Origin: JAEXOD01 sp937930275
Lineage (GTDB): Bacteria; Bacteroidota; Ignavibacteria; Ignavibacteriales; Melioribacteraceae
DNA: 5,649 nt
NCBI GenBank assembly: GCA_036733965.1
Contig: DAIMZL010000131.1
Location: forward strand, 1-5,649
Direction: 5' to 3'
The notes under the pieces were generated by a model, which did not search any database, was not told the origin of the DNA, and worked only from the letters and a program-made list of their open reading frames with translations. Every line of letters begins with the position of its first letter. Within the stretch, counting starts at the first letter, position 1. Positions 1-5,649 of the stretch are shown here, in pieces. Made by a program: the position numbers and the translations under genes.

Positions 1-303
1 GTTTCTAATGTTAACGAAAACTCTAATGTTGTTTTAGCCGATAATTTTGCATTATCCTCGGCTTATCCTAATCCGTTTAACCCTTCTACTACAATTGAGT
101 ACACAATAAAAAAATCCGGTTTTGTTTCTTTAAAGGTTTACGATATATCCGGTAAAGAGGTTAGTACTATAGTAAATAGTTATCAAACTGCAGGTGATTA
201 TAAAATTTTATGGAAAGTTGAAAATTTAACGAGCGGAATATATTTAATTAATCTACAATTTAATAATTTAACCAAAACTATTAAAACTGTTTTAATGAAA
301 TAA
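1..303 (+). CDS. C-terminal end of a T9SS-exported protein (type A sorting domain), 5' partial
   Basis: Frame 1 is open from the left edge to a TAA at 301-303, giving 100 residues of a larger protein whose start is outside the window. The visible part is essentially one Por/type IX secretion C-terminal sorting domain. It has 'AYPNPFNPSTTIEYTI' around residues 21-36, then 'VSLKVYDISGKEV' (about 42-54), 'AGDYKILW' (about 64-71), 'LTSGIYLINL' (about 76-85) and a final basic 'KTIKTVLMK'. In this family the domain directs a Sec-exported protein through the outer membrane by T9SS and is normally removed at the cell surface. The passenger domain, and so the actual function, cannot be seen. The YPNPFNPSTT form is typical of Ignavibacteria-like bacteria (family knowledge). 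The next gene is 409 bp away, so these two are probably not co-transcribed. Confidence 0.9.
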   Translation, partial: VSNVNENSNVVLADNFALSSAYPNPFNPSTTIEYTIKKSGFVSLKVYDISGKEVSTIVNSYQTAGDYKILWKVENLTSGIYLINLQFNNLTKTIKTVLMK

Positions 304-712
304 TTTTTACAAATAGCATATACTATAATCTCCAATATTTAATAAAATTTTAGGATATTAATTTATTTTGTTTATTTAATCTTTAATCTTAATTCTGTTA
401 TTAAATTATTGTTTAAGTATTTATTATTAAATAATTAAAATTTATTTATAAGTTGATAAATATTCTCACAGAATAATTACTCTCTAAATATTTTTTATTA
501 CTTCTTTTTGCAATACCCCGAGTTTTATATTTTAATTTTTGCTTCAAAGTTCTATTTAGGTAATTTTATTTTAAATTTGAACAAAAACAAATTATTAAAA
601 GGGAATACACTTTTATTGTTTTTTATATATCATATTAACATTTGTAACTTTTTTTCGATAATGTTTTTAGTTAAGTGTAAACGAGCTTTTAATAAATATG
701 GGTTTAATTAAA
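304..712. other. Gene-free AT-rich intergenic region
   Basis: About 400 bp of very AT-rich sequence between the T9SS gene and the metallophosphoesterase. I see no convincing gene, RNA or GC-rich terminator hairpin in it. The only long open frame (508-711) begins at a TTG, encodes a low-complexity Phe/Asn/Ile/Leu/Lys string and runs into the next gene, so I treat it as spurious. Several A/T-only inverted repeats (for example near 400-445) are expected by chance at this composition. A plausible promoter for the downstream gene lies at 635-662. Confidence 0.7.
635..662 (+). promoter_or_regulatory. Candidate sigma70-type promoter of the metallophosphoesterase gene
   Basis: TTAACA (635-640, five of six to the -35 consensus) is followed after 16 bp by GATAAT (657-662, five of six to the -10 consensus). 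Transcription would start near 669, leaving a leader of about 44 nt before the ATG at 713. In this AT-rich background such matches arise by chance, but position and spacing fit, and the regulator gene has a very similar arrangement (TTAACA-N17-TAAAAT). I did not find a Bacteroidetes-type TTTG/TAnnTTTG pair at suitable spacing. Confidence 0.35.
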
Positions 713-2362
713 ATGAAAAAGATTAACTTTGCTTTTACTTTGTTTATATTCCTATTTTTAGTTTTTGCGGGATGCGAAAAAAGTAGCATTACCGATAATT
801 TAAAAATTTCAAAACAGATTAACACTACTCTTGATGTTACTGTTGTTCCTATTCAAGTTACTTCTTATCCTCCGAGAGTTTTACCCAACGAAGTTTCAAA
901 ATATTCTGCTTATGGGTACGGATTATGGTACTACGGCCCCGGTCTCCCATATCAAAAAAGACTTGATTTAATGCCTTATTCTTACAACGGAAGCACTGCT
1001 AATAAAGCATCTAATCTTTTGCATTTTTTTACAATAACAGACGTTCATTTAACTGACGTGCAGTCTCCTAATCAGGTTTTATATGACGGACTTAAAACAG
1101 AGGGGAATTTATCGGCATACTCGCCTACGGTAATATATTCGGCTCAAGTATTGGATGCAGCTATTTGCACAATTAACAACTTACATGAAAATCAAATTTT
1201 CAATTTTGGACTTTTTTTAGGCGATGCTATTAATAATGCTCAATATAATGAACTTAGGACGTATATTGATATAATTGACGGGAAATATATTAATCCTAAT
1301 TCCGACCCCCTATCTACATCAAATACCGATTATATGCGCCCGTTTCAGGCAACCGGACTTAATAAATCTATTCCCTGGTATCAAGTTGTAGGTAATCACG
1401 ATCATTTCTGGACAGGAATGTTTACTCCAAACACTTATTTACTTAATAATTATGTAAGTTCAAACGTTCTTAATATCGGAGATCTGTTGAAGGGTGCTGA
1501 TTTGGATAGCCGAGGAAGGTATATGGGTGTTATTGATGGTTATTCTGAGTTTGGCGAAGTTGTAAAAGCAGGTCCGGTTGAAAATTTTACTTCTCCTCCC
1601 CAAATAAATCCAAATAACGATAGACGCTTTATTGCTAAAACCGATTTCATTTCAGAATTTAGCACAACTAATTCCAACCCTGTAGGGCACGGATTTGCTA
1701 ATACAATAATACCGGGATGTTATACATTTGAACCCGTTGCAAATATTCCTATTAAAGTAATTGTTCTGGACGATACGCAAGAAGAAGATTGCGGATTTGC
1801 GAAAGGGGCACTTGGTTCATTGACAAACGAAAAATTCAATTGGCTTGTAAGCGAACTTGATAAAGGTCAAGCAGAAGATAAATTAATGATTATTGCTGCT
1901 CACATACCTATCGGTATTTCTCCTAATCTATTTGATAATTCATCATCTCCGACCCAATCGGTATTAATTGAGAAGCTGCATTCTTATTCAAATCTTATAT
2001 TATGGATCTCCGGACATATTCATAGAAATCAAGTTACACCACTCCCCTCACCAGATGCAAGTCATCCTGAATTTGGCTTTTGGGAAGTTGAAACTTCTTC
2101 TTTAAAAGATTTCCCACAAATGTTTCGTATATTTGATATTGCACGCAATAGCGATAATACCGTTTCAATTTTTGTTGCAAATGTAAACCCCGAAGTAACT
2201 TCAGGTTCGCCTGCAGCAAAATCAAGATCATACAGTATTGCCGCAATGGATGTAATTAACGATATTAGGGCTCCCCTAATTTATGCACCAACCGGCGCAT
2301 ATAATGCTGAACTTATTAAACAACTAAGTCCCATAATGCAGAAAAAAATTGCAAATTATTAA
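713..2362 (+). CDS. Calcineurin-like metallophosphoesterase, predicted lipoprotein
   Basis: 549 residues from the ATG at 713. I prefer this to the in-frame ATG at 698 because it gives a standard signal peptide: MKK, a hydrophobic stretch at about 5-19, then 'VFAGC' with Cys21 as the likely lipidated residue. The protein should therefore be a membrane-anchored lipoprotein outside the cytoplasm. All the dinuclear-metal phosphoesterase motifs are present in order: D110-V-H112 in 'TITDVHLTD', G170-D171, G227-N228-H229-D230, H397 in 'AAHIP', and G434-H435-I-H437. The spacing is stretched by long inserts (about 175-220 and 235-345), and a conserved-looking tail follows ('KSRSYSIAA', 'GAYNAELIKQLSP'). 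This resembles the RPA4764-type metallophosphoesterases (TIGR03768), by recall and unverified. The substrate is unknown; phosphomonoester, diester or nucleotide hydrolysis are all possible. The canonical GDxxD second Asp is Asn174 here. No Shine-Dalgarno sequence is visible. Nothing ties it functionally to the NO genes downstream. Confidence 0.9.
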   Translation: MKKINFAFTLFIFLFLVFAGCEKSSITDNLKISKQINTTLDVTVVPIQVTSYPPRVLPNEVSKYSAYGYGLWYYGPGLPYQKRLDLMPYSYNGSTANKASNLLHFFTITDVHLTDVQSPNQVLYDGLKTEGNLSAYSPTVIYSAQVLDAAICTINNLHENQIFNFGLFLGDAINNAQYNELRTYIDIIDGKYINPNSDPLSTSNTDYMRPFQATGLNKSIPWYQVVGNHDHFWTGMFTPNTYLLNNYVSSNVLNIGDLLKGADLDSRGRYMGVIDGYSEFGEVVKAGPVENFTSPPQINPNNDRRFIAKTDFISEFSTTNSNPVGHGFANTIIPGCYTFEPVANIPIKVIVLDDTQEEDCGFAKGALGSLTNEKFNWLVSELDKGQAEDKLMIIAAHIPIGISPNLFDNSSSPTQSVLIEKLHSYSNLILWISGHIHRNQVTPLPSPDASHPEFGFWEVETSSLKDFPQMFRIFDIARNSDNTVSIFVANVNPEVTSGSPAAKSRSYSIAAMDVINDIRAPLIYAPTGAYNAELIKQLSPIMQKKIANY

Positions 2363-2506
2363 AATAAAATTAATATTTTTATTAAGACCTTTAAGTTAAA
2401 ATAATACTTAATTGCAAATTTTGTATAAAAATAGAAAATTGTTCTTTTATGCCGCTATAATTTTTAATCTTTTTAAAAAAATGCTTTTAATTTTAAAATT
2501 AATTTA
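2363..2506. other. Intergenic region upstream of the regulator promoter
   Basis: AT-rich spacer between the metallophosphoesterase stop and the regulator promoter. It holds only A/T inverted repeats: a weak 7-bp stem (2363-2369 with 2377-2383) just after the stop, which might help end transcription, and a perfect 16-bp palindrome at 2487-2502 (TTAATTTT/AAAATTAA). A TATAAT at 2456-2461 has no partner -35 at normal spacing. No coding potential is seen. Confidence 0.5.
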
Positions 2507-2535
2507 TTAACATTACAGTTAGAATTAATTAAAAT
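2507..2535 (+). promoter_or_regulatory. Candidate promoter of the Rrf2 regulator gene
   Basis: TTAACA (2507-2512) and TAAAAT (2530-2535) each match the sigma70 consensus at five of six positions and are exactly 17 bp apart. The predicted start near 2542 falls inside the inverted repeat at 2534-2553, and the leader would be only about 15 nt. A repressor bound to that repeat would cover the end of the -10 element and the start site, which suits negative autoregulation. Confidence 0.45.
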
Positions 2536-2553
2536 ACTACAAATAAGTAGCAT
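2534..2553 (+). promoter_or_regulatory. Putative Rrf2 operator, copy 1 (autoregulatory)
   Basis: Imperfect inverted repeat ATACTAC-N6-GTAGCAT with spacer AAATAA. The same arms recur upstream of the NO reductase at 2987-3006. Including two flanking bases per side (AAATACTAC and GTAGCATAT), 18 of 18 arm bases agree between copies, while none of the six spacer bases does. The two 9-base arms are complementary at 7 of 9 positions. The right arm ends 3 bp before the regulator's ATG. Size and symmetry fit a dimeric Rrf2 winged-helix protein; that this regulator is the binder is inference from position. Confidence 0.7.
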
Positions 2554-2556
2554 ATC

Positions 2557-2970
2557 ATGAAGTTACAGAAGACAACGGAATACTCATTACGAATTTTGAT
2601 ATTTATGGCTAAAAATCCGAAGCAAATTCATTCGGCAAAATCAATAATAGACCATTTGAATATCTCGGATAAATACCTTAGACGTATAATTACCCGACTA
2701 TCTAAATTCGGATTTGTTGAAAGCGTTCAAGGAAAAGACGGCGGTTATTATTTTTCCAAAGGAATTGATAAAATATTTATTAGTGAGGTAATTGATAAAT
2801 TTGAAGGAATAAATAAATTTGCCGGTTGTGTATTGGGTTTTAATGAATGCTCAAGCGATCATCCGTGTGCGCTGCACTCAAAATGGATGGGGATTAGAAC
2901 ACAATTGATTAAGATGTTAAACGAAACCAATTTGGAAAGTTTAAAAATTGAAGATATAAAGTTTTTTTGA
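2557..2970 (+). CDS. Rrf2-family Fe-S transcriptional regulator, NsrR/IscR-like, probable NO sensor
   Basis: 137 residues, a normal length for Rrf2. The start is fixed by the family's N-terminus, 'MKLQKTTEYSLRILIFMA', although no Shine-Dalgarno is visible. A winged helix-turn-helix occupies about 1-80, with recognition-helix region 'ISDKYLRRIITRLSKFG' (36-52) and the wing 'GKDGGYYFSK' (59-68). The probable cluster site is C91-x6-C98-x5-C104-x2-H107, followed by W110. IscR uses three Cys and a His at nearly the same positions, and NsrR of Streptomyces uses three Cys plus Asp8 (recalled). Here residue 8 is Glu, so His107 or Glu8 could be the fourth ligand. The protein is cytoplasmic and presumably binds the repeats at 2534-2553 and 2987-3006. 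With qNOR 75 bp downstream, an NsrR-like role as an NO-relieved repressor is most likely. IscR-like sensing of Fe-S status or redox is the alternative, so I give no gene symbol. Confidence 0.9.
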   Translation: MKLQKTTEYSLRILIFMAKNPKQIHSAKSIIDHLNISDKYLRRIITRLSKFGFVESVQGKDGGYYFSKGIDKIFISEVIDKFEGINKFAGCVLGFNECSSDHPCALHSKWMGIRTQLIKMLNETNLESLKIEDIKFF

Positions 2971-2977
2971 TTTTTTT

Positions 2978-3006
2978 TTGACATAAATACTACCTGCGTG
3001 TAGCAT
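2978..3006 (+). promoter_or_regulatory. Promoter of the NO reductase gene
   Basis: A perfect TTGACA (2978-2983) is followed after exactly 17 bp by TAGCAT (3001-3006, four of six to the -10 consensus). Transcription would begin near 3013, giving a leader of about 33 nt. A run of nine T lies directly upstream (2971-2979). The weak -10 is itself part of the right arm of the inverted repeat at 2987-3006, so promoter strength and operator sequence are tied together. The reductase thus probably has its own promoter as well as any read-through from the regulator gene. Confidence 0.6.
2987..3006 (+). promoter_or_regulatory. Putative Rrf2 operator, copy 2 (NO reductase promoter)
   Basis: Second copy of ATACTAC-N6-GTAGCAT, here with spacer CTGCGT. 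It fills the -35/-10 spacer and the whole -10 element of the qNOR promoter, so a bound protein would exclude RNA polymerase. Arms and flanks are identical to copy 1 at 2534-2553, and I found no third copy in the window. It predicts repression of qNOR by the adjacent Rrf2 protein. Confidence 0.72.
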
Positions 3007-3034
3007 ATTAAATTATTAATTAACAACAAATTAT

Positions 3035-3040
3035 AAAGGA
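3035..3040 (+). promoter_or_regulatory. Ribosome binding site of the NO reductase gene
   Basis: AAAGGA lies 5 nt before the ATG at 3046. It supports that start over the in-frame ATG at 3073 (Met10). It is the only clear Shine-Dalgarno sequence among the starts in this window. Confidence 0.65.
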
Positions 3041-3045
3041 AAGAC

Positions 3046-5268
3046 ATGAAAGAGAGCTTATTAGATAAGTTTATGAGTCGAAAAGGACTTTATGTTTCTT
3101 TTTGGATCATCGCATTATTTATGGTTAGCGCGTTAATATATTATACCGCTAACCTGCAAAAAGAAGTTCCGCCCATACCAAAAGTAGTTAAATCGGTAAG
3201 CGGTGAAGTTCTTTACAAATACGAAGATGTTGTAGCCGGAAAAGGATACTTCCAGCAGTTTGATTTGATGGATTGGGGTACCATGCTTGGAATGGGAGCT
3301 TATATGGGTCCGGATTTCACAACCGATTTTTTACATTATAGAACAGAATACTTATACGATTACTATGGTATGGAGCTATACGGCAAACCGAACAAAGATT
3401 TAACAACAGTTGAACGCGGAGCAGTAAAAGAAAGAGTAAAAATTGATGTAAAAAAACAGACTTCTCTTTTAGAGGGAACTACAATTTATACTGATGCATC
3501 TGCTTCGGCTTTCCAGAAAAACAAACAATATTTAACCAATTTACTTGTAAAAGGAGACAAGTCTCGTGCTTTTCAAGGTGGTATAATTAGGGTTGAAGAA
3601 GCCGAAAAAATTGCGGCTTTTGTAGATTGGTCTCAATTAGTAGCAACATCATTACGGCCTAATACTAATAGAACTTGGTCTAATAATTGGCCACCCGAAC
3701 CTATGTTAGATCAGGATGTGTCATTTGAATCGCATAAAATTTCATTATGGGAATTTTTAATTCTTTGGACTTTAACTATTGTTGTTGCGTTTTTAACGTA
3801 TGAATATTTGTTTAAAAAAGATCCGGATGATAAACTTGAAAAACCATTGGTTATTACAAGTCTATTTAAATCGCAGGCAAAATTGATTAAATATATTCCG
3901 ATTGTTGCCGGATTGTTTTTTGTTCAATTAATTATCGGAGGATATTTAGCTCACCTTTATACGGACCCGACACAAGATTTTTTAATTTCACAAAAAATTC
4001 TACCTTTTAATGTTCTACGATCAATGCATACACAATTAGCTATTTTGTGGGTTGCCGTAGGTTGGTTGGTAGGCGGATTATTAATAGCTCCTTGGGTTGC
4101 TAATAAAGATCATAAATTCCCATGGTTGGTGGACGTTCTTTGGGTGGCACTTCTTATTGTAGCAGTCGGAAGCATGATAGGTTTATATTTAGGCGCTACG
4201 GGTCAATTACGAGAAACATGGTTTTGGCTTGGCAACGAAGGACGTGAATTAATAAATTTAGGAAGGGTATGGGATATAGGATTAGTAATTGGATTAGTAT
4301 TTTGGTTCATTTTAATAATCTCTTTAATTAGAAAAGCCGCAACAAATAACCCTATTGTTAGTACTATTATTTGGGCTGCTTTTGCCATTGCAACTTTATA
4401 CATGGCAGGAATGATGCCGGTACACAAAGTAATGCCTAACTTTACGGTTGATGATTATTACAGATGGTGGGTTATCCATCTTTGGGTTGAGCTAACTTTT
4501 GAGCTTTTCGCTGCCGGTGTTATTGCGTTTTTTACGGTTTCACTTGGATTAATTACAAACAAAACCGCCGTGCGTGTAATGTTATTTGAACTATTTTTAA
4601 TTATGTTAAGCGGAACGCTTGGTGTTGGACATCATTATTGGTGGCAGGGATTAGACGAATACTGGATAGCAATAGGCGGTATTTTTTCTGCACTTGAACC
4701 GCTTCCGTTAGCATTAATGGTTATTGAGGCAATGAAAAATTTACGAGAAAAAAATCATACCGGTGAAAAATTCGCATTTACCGTTCCGTTTATGTGGATC
4801 TCCGGCTCGGCTTTTCTTAATTGGATAGGAGCAGGATTTTTTGGTATGGTAATTAATACCCCCACAATTAGCTATTATTCGCACGGTACATATTTAATAA
4901 TGCCTCACGGTCATGTGGCTTTATTGGGTGCTTTTGGGTACATTTCTTTAGCATTTATTTATATGGCGGCAAGAACAAACTCATTGGCTAAAAACTTAGT
5001 ATGGAATGAAAATTTAAGCAAATATGGATTTATTGTGCTTACTACGGGAGCTTTATTATTTGCTTTACCTACTTATATAATAGGAATTGAACAAACCAAA
5101 ATTGCTCATGACTTAGGATATTTTTACGCAAGATTACATTCGGCTGTTGAACCTTTAAAAAATTGGATGTGGTTCCGTTTAATTCCTGATAGTTTGATGA
5201 TAATAGGCGGTGGGTTAGTACTGATTGATTTGGTTATCAAATCATATTTTTCAAAGAAAAATAATTAA
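3046..5268 (+). CDS. norB: Quinol-dependent nitric oxide reductase (qNOR), single subunit
   Basis: 740 residues, full length for qNOR. It reduces 2 NO to N2O and water in the cytoplasmic membrane using electrons from quinol. One N-terminal membrane helix (about 15-35) precedes a large extracytoplasmic domain (about 36-230), the NorC-like part fused to NorB. About 13 more helices follow, for a by-eye total near 14, as expected. There is no CxxCH and no cysteine at all, so heme c is absent, which separates qNOR from cytochrome c-dependent cNOR. Key residues can be matched to cNOR by motif: H328 in 'RSMHTQL' (heme b), H478 and E482 in 'WVIHLWVE', H529-H530 in 'VGHHYWW' (FeB), H621 and H623 in 'MPHGHVAL' (hemes b3 and b), plus E486 and E551. 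The FeB set, three His plus Glu, marks an NO reductase and not a heme-copper oxidase. The gene follows the Rrf2 regulator by 75 bp. No norCQDEF genes are visible, which is usual for qNOR and suggests NO detoxification. Confidence 0.96.
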   Translation: MKESLLDKFMSRKGLYVSFWIIALFMVSALIYYTANLQKEVPPIPKVVKSVSGEVLYKYEDVVAGKGYFQQFDLMDWGTMLGMGAYMGPDFTTDFLHYRTEYLYDYYGMELYGKPNKDLTTVERGAVKERVKIDVKKQTSLLEGTTIYTDASASAFQKNKQYLTNLLVKGDKSRAFQGGIIRVEEAEKIAAFVDWSQLVATSLRPNTNRTWSNNWPPEPMLDQDVSFESHKISLWEFLILWTLTIVVAFLTYEYLFKKDPDDKLEKPLVITSLFKSQAKLIKYIPIVAGLFFVQLIIGGYLAHLYTDPTQDFLISQKILPFNVLRSMHTQLAILWVAVGWLVGGLLIAPWVANKDHKFPWLVDVLWVALLIVAVGSMIGLYLGATGQLRETWFWLGNEGRELINLGRVWDIGLVIGLVFWFILIISLIRKAATNNPIVSTIIWAAFAIATLYMAGMMPVHKVMPNFTVDDYYRWWVIHLWVELTFELFAAGVIAFFTVSLGLITNKTAVRVMLFELFLIMLSGTLGVGHHYWWQGLDEYWIAIGGIFSALEPLPLALMVIEAMKNLREKNHTGEKFAFTVPFMWISGSAFLNWIGAGFFGMVINTPTISYYSHGTYLIMPHGHVALLGAFGYISLAFIYMAARTNSLAKNLVWNENLSKYGFIVLTTGALLFALPTYIIGIEQTKIAHDLGYFYARLHSAVEPLKNWMWFRLIPDSLMIIGGGLVLIDLVIKSYFSKKNN

Positions 5269-5275
5269 TAAAATA

Positions 5276-5304
5276 GGGGCTGCATTAAAAATAAATGCAG
5301 CCCC
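5276..5304 (+). terminator. Hairpin terminator after the NO reductase gene
   Basis: A perfect 11-bp stem (GGGGCTGCATT at 5276-5286 with AATGCAGCCCC at 5294-5304) encloses a 7-nt A-rich loop, 7 bp after the qNOR stop. It is by far the most stable hairpin in the window. On the plus strand the bases right after it are A-rich, and the first T run (TTTTTT) comes about 18 nt later. On the minus strand a T-rich stretch (TATTTTATTA) follows immediately. It may therefore act in both directions, or work on the plus strand as a weak or mRNA-stabilising end. Confidence 0.65.
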
Positions 5305-5600
5305 AAGAAATAAACTAATAAGATTTTTTATCCTATAAAATAATTACATTTCAAAATTACAATATATTTAATTGATAATAATTTTCATCGCTCATGCTAA
5401 TCTAAACAATATCAGTTAAAGTCAGCAACCGGCAAGTGCAGCATTTATCCCCCAAACCGAAAAGTTAATAATTAACATCATCCCTTCTTAATCTTCTTGC
5501 AATTTTTCTTTAACCTTTTAGCACAATTTTGGTACAAATTTATTAAAATGGGTTACACTTTTGTCTTACATTTTTTATTTCTTTCACTTTGAATAAAACA
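5305..5600. other. Gene-free region to the right of the NO reductase
   Basis: About 300 bp with no supportable gene on either strand; the only frames are a few tens of codons without family features. A patch at about 5420-5470 is less AT-rich and contains C runs (CCGGCAAGTGCAG, ATCCCCC), unlike the other gaps here. Near 5530-5570 there are loosely similar words GGTACA, GGTTACA and GTCTTACA. TTGTCTTACA at 5561-5570 recurs exactly at 5619-5628. I cannot assign a function. A decayed gene or the edge of an integrated element are possible but unproven. Confidence 0.4.
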
Positions 5601-5602
5601 CA

Positions 5603-5635
5603 AAAGCCTTGCAAGTTATTGTCTTACAAGGCTTT
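5603..5635 (-). terminator. Probable rho-independent terminator of a minus-strand gene beyond the window
   Basis: Stem AAAGCCTTG (5603-5611) with CAAGGCTTT (5627-5635), one mismatch, then three more pairs (5613-5615 with 5623-5625) and a 7-nt loop. Read on the minus strand, the stem is followed at once by TTTTGTGTTTTATT (counting its last bases), a good U-rich tail. On the plus strand the tail is poor (TTTAAGTTCTG). The terminated gene should lie to the right of 5649, possibly ending within a few bases of the window edge. Confidence 0.6.
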
Positions 5636-5649
5636 AAGTTCTGTGAGCG

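Noticed and set aside
508..711. 67-codon open frame starting at TTG upstream of the metallophosphoesterase
   Set aside because: Low-complexity AT-rich translation with no family feature, non-ATG start, no ribosome binding site, and it runs into the start of the real gene.
2034..2246. Minus-strand open frame inside the metallophosphoesterase
   Set aside because: Lies opposite the C-terminal part of a well-supported gene whose motifs are read on the plus strand; no recognisable product.
2487..2502. Perfect 16-bp palindrome TTAATTTT/AAAATTAA as a possible regulator site
   Set aside because: It is made only of A and T in a very AT-rich gap, has no second copy that I found, and is outside the promoter-operator pair; chance is the best explanation.
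2859..3047. Minus-strand open frame across the regulator end and the qNOR promoter
   Set aside because: Overlaps the Cys motif of the Rrf2 gene and the promoter/operator region; its translation shows no domain.
4203..4427. Minus-strand open frame inside the NO reductase
   Set aside because: Its hydrophobic translation only mirrors the membrane helices of qNOR on the other strand.
3046..5268. Heme-copper cytochrome oxidase or cytochrome c-type NorB as the identity of the large membrane protein
   Set aside because: An FeB set of three His plus Glu482, the fused N-terminal extracytoplasmic domain and the lack of CxxCH fit qNOR; a CuB-type Tyr-His site is not seen.
5395..5475. Short plus-strand frame after the NO reductase as a possible peptide or gene remnant
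   Set aside because: The frame from 5401 has no start codon after the preceding TAA and ends after 24 codons; nothing recognisable in the translation.

Overview
The window is very AT-rich and reads as a stretch of bacterial chromosome from the Bacteroidota/Chlorobi/Ignavibacteria side of the tree. The best clue is the left edge, where a gene fragment ends in a type IX secretion (T9SS) C-terminal sorting domain of the 'AYPNPFNPSTTIEY' form. That form is common in Ignavibacteria-like lineages; the assignment is inference from the motif and base composition. All four genes lie on the plus strand.

Layout: (1) 1-303, the C-terminal end of a T9SS-exported protein. (2) 304-712, a non-coding, extremely AT-rich gap with a plausible sigma70-type promoter near its right end. 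(3) 713-2362, a predicted lipoprotein of the calcineurin-like metallophosphoesterase superfamily with all metal-binding motifs. (4) 2363-2556, a gap holding the promoter and operator of the next gene. (5) 2557-2970, an Rrf2-family (NsrR/IscR-like) regulator with a Cys-Cys-Cys-His cluster motif. (6) 2971-3045, a 75-bp control region. (7) 3046-5268, a complete quinol-dependent nitric oxide reductase (qNOR, norB type), followed by a strong hairpin. (8) 5305-5649, a gene-free stretch ending in a hairpin that looks like the terminator of a minus-strand gene beyond the window.

The centre of interest is the regulator-reductase pair. The Rrf2 gene and the qNOR gene each have the same imperfect inverted repeat upstream, ATACTAC-N6-GTAGCAT. 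It lies at 2534-2553, just before the regulator's start codon, and at 2987-3006, inside the qNOR promoter. The arms, with two more bases on each side, are identical in both copies (18 of 18), while the 6-bp spacers match at no position. This is what a protein-binding site under selection should look like. Each copy overlaps a recognisable -35/-10 promoter. The simplest model is that the Fe-S regulator represses itself and the NO reductase, and that NO damage to its cluster releases both. The metallophosphoesterase and the T9SS protein show no visible link to this module.
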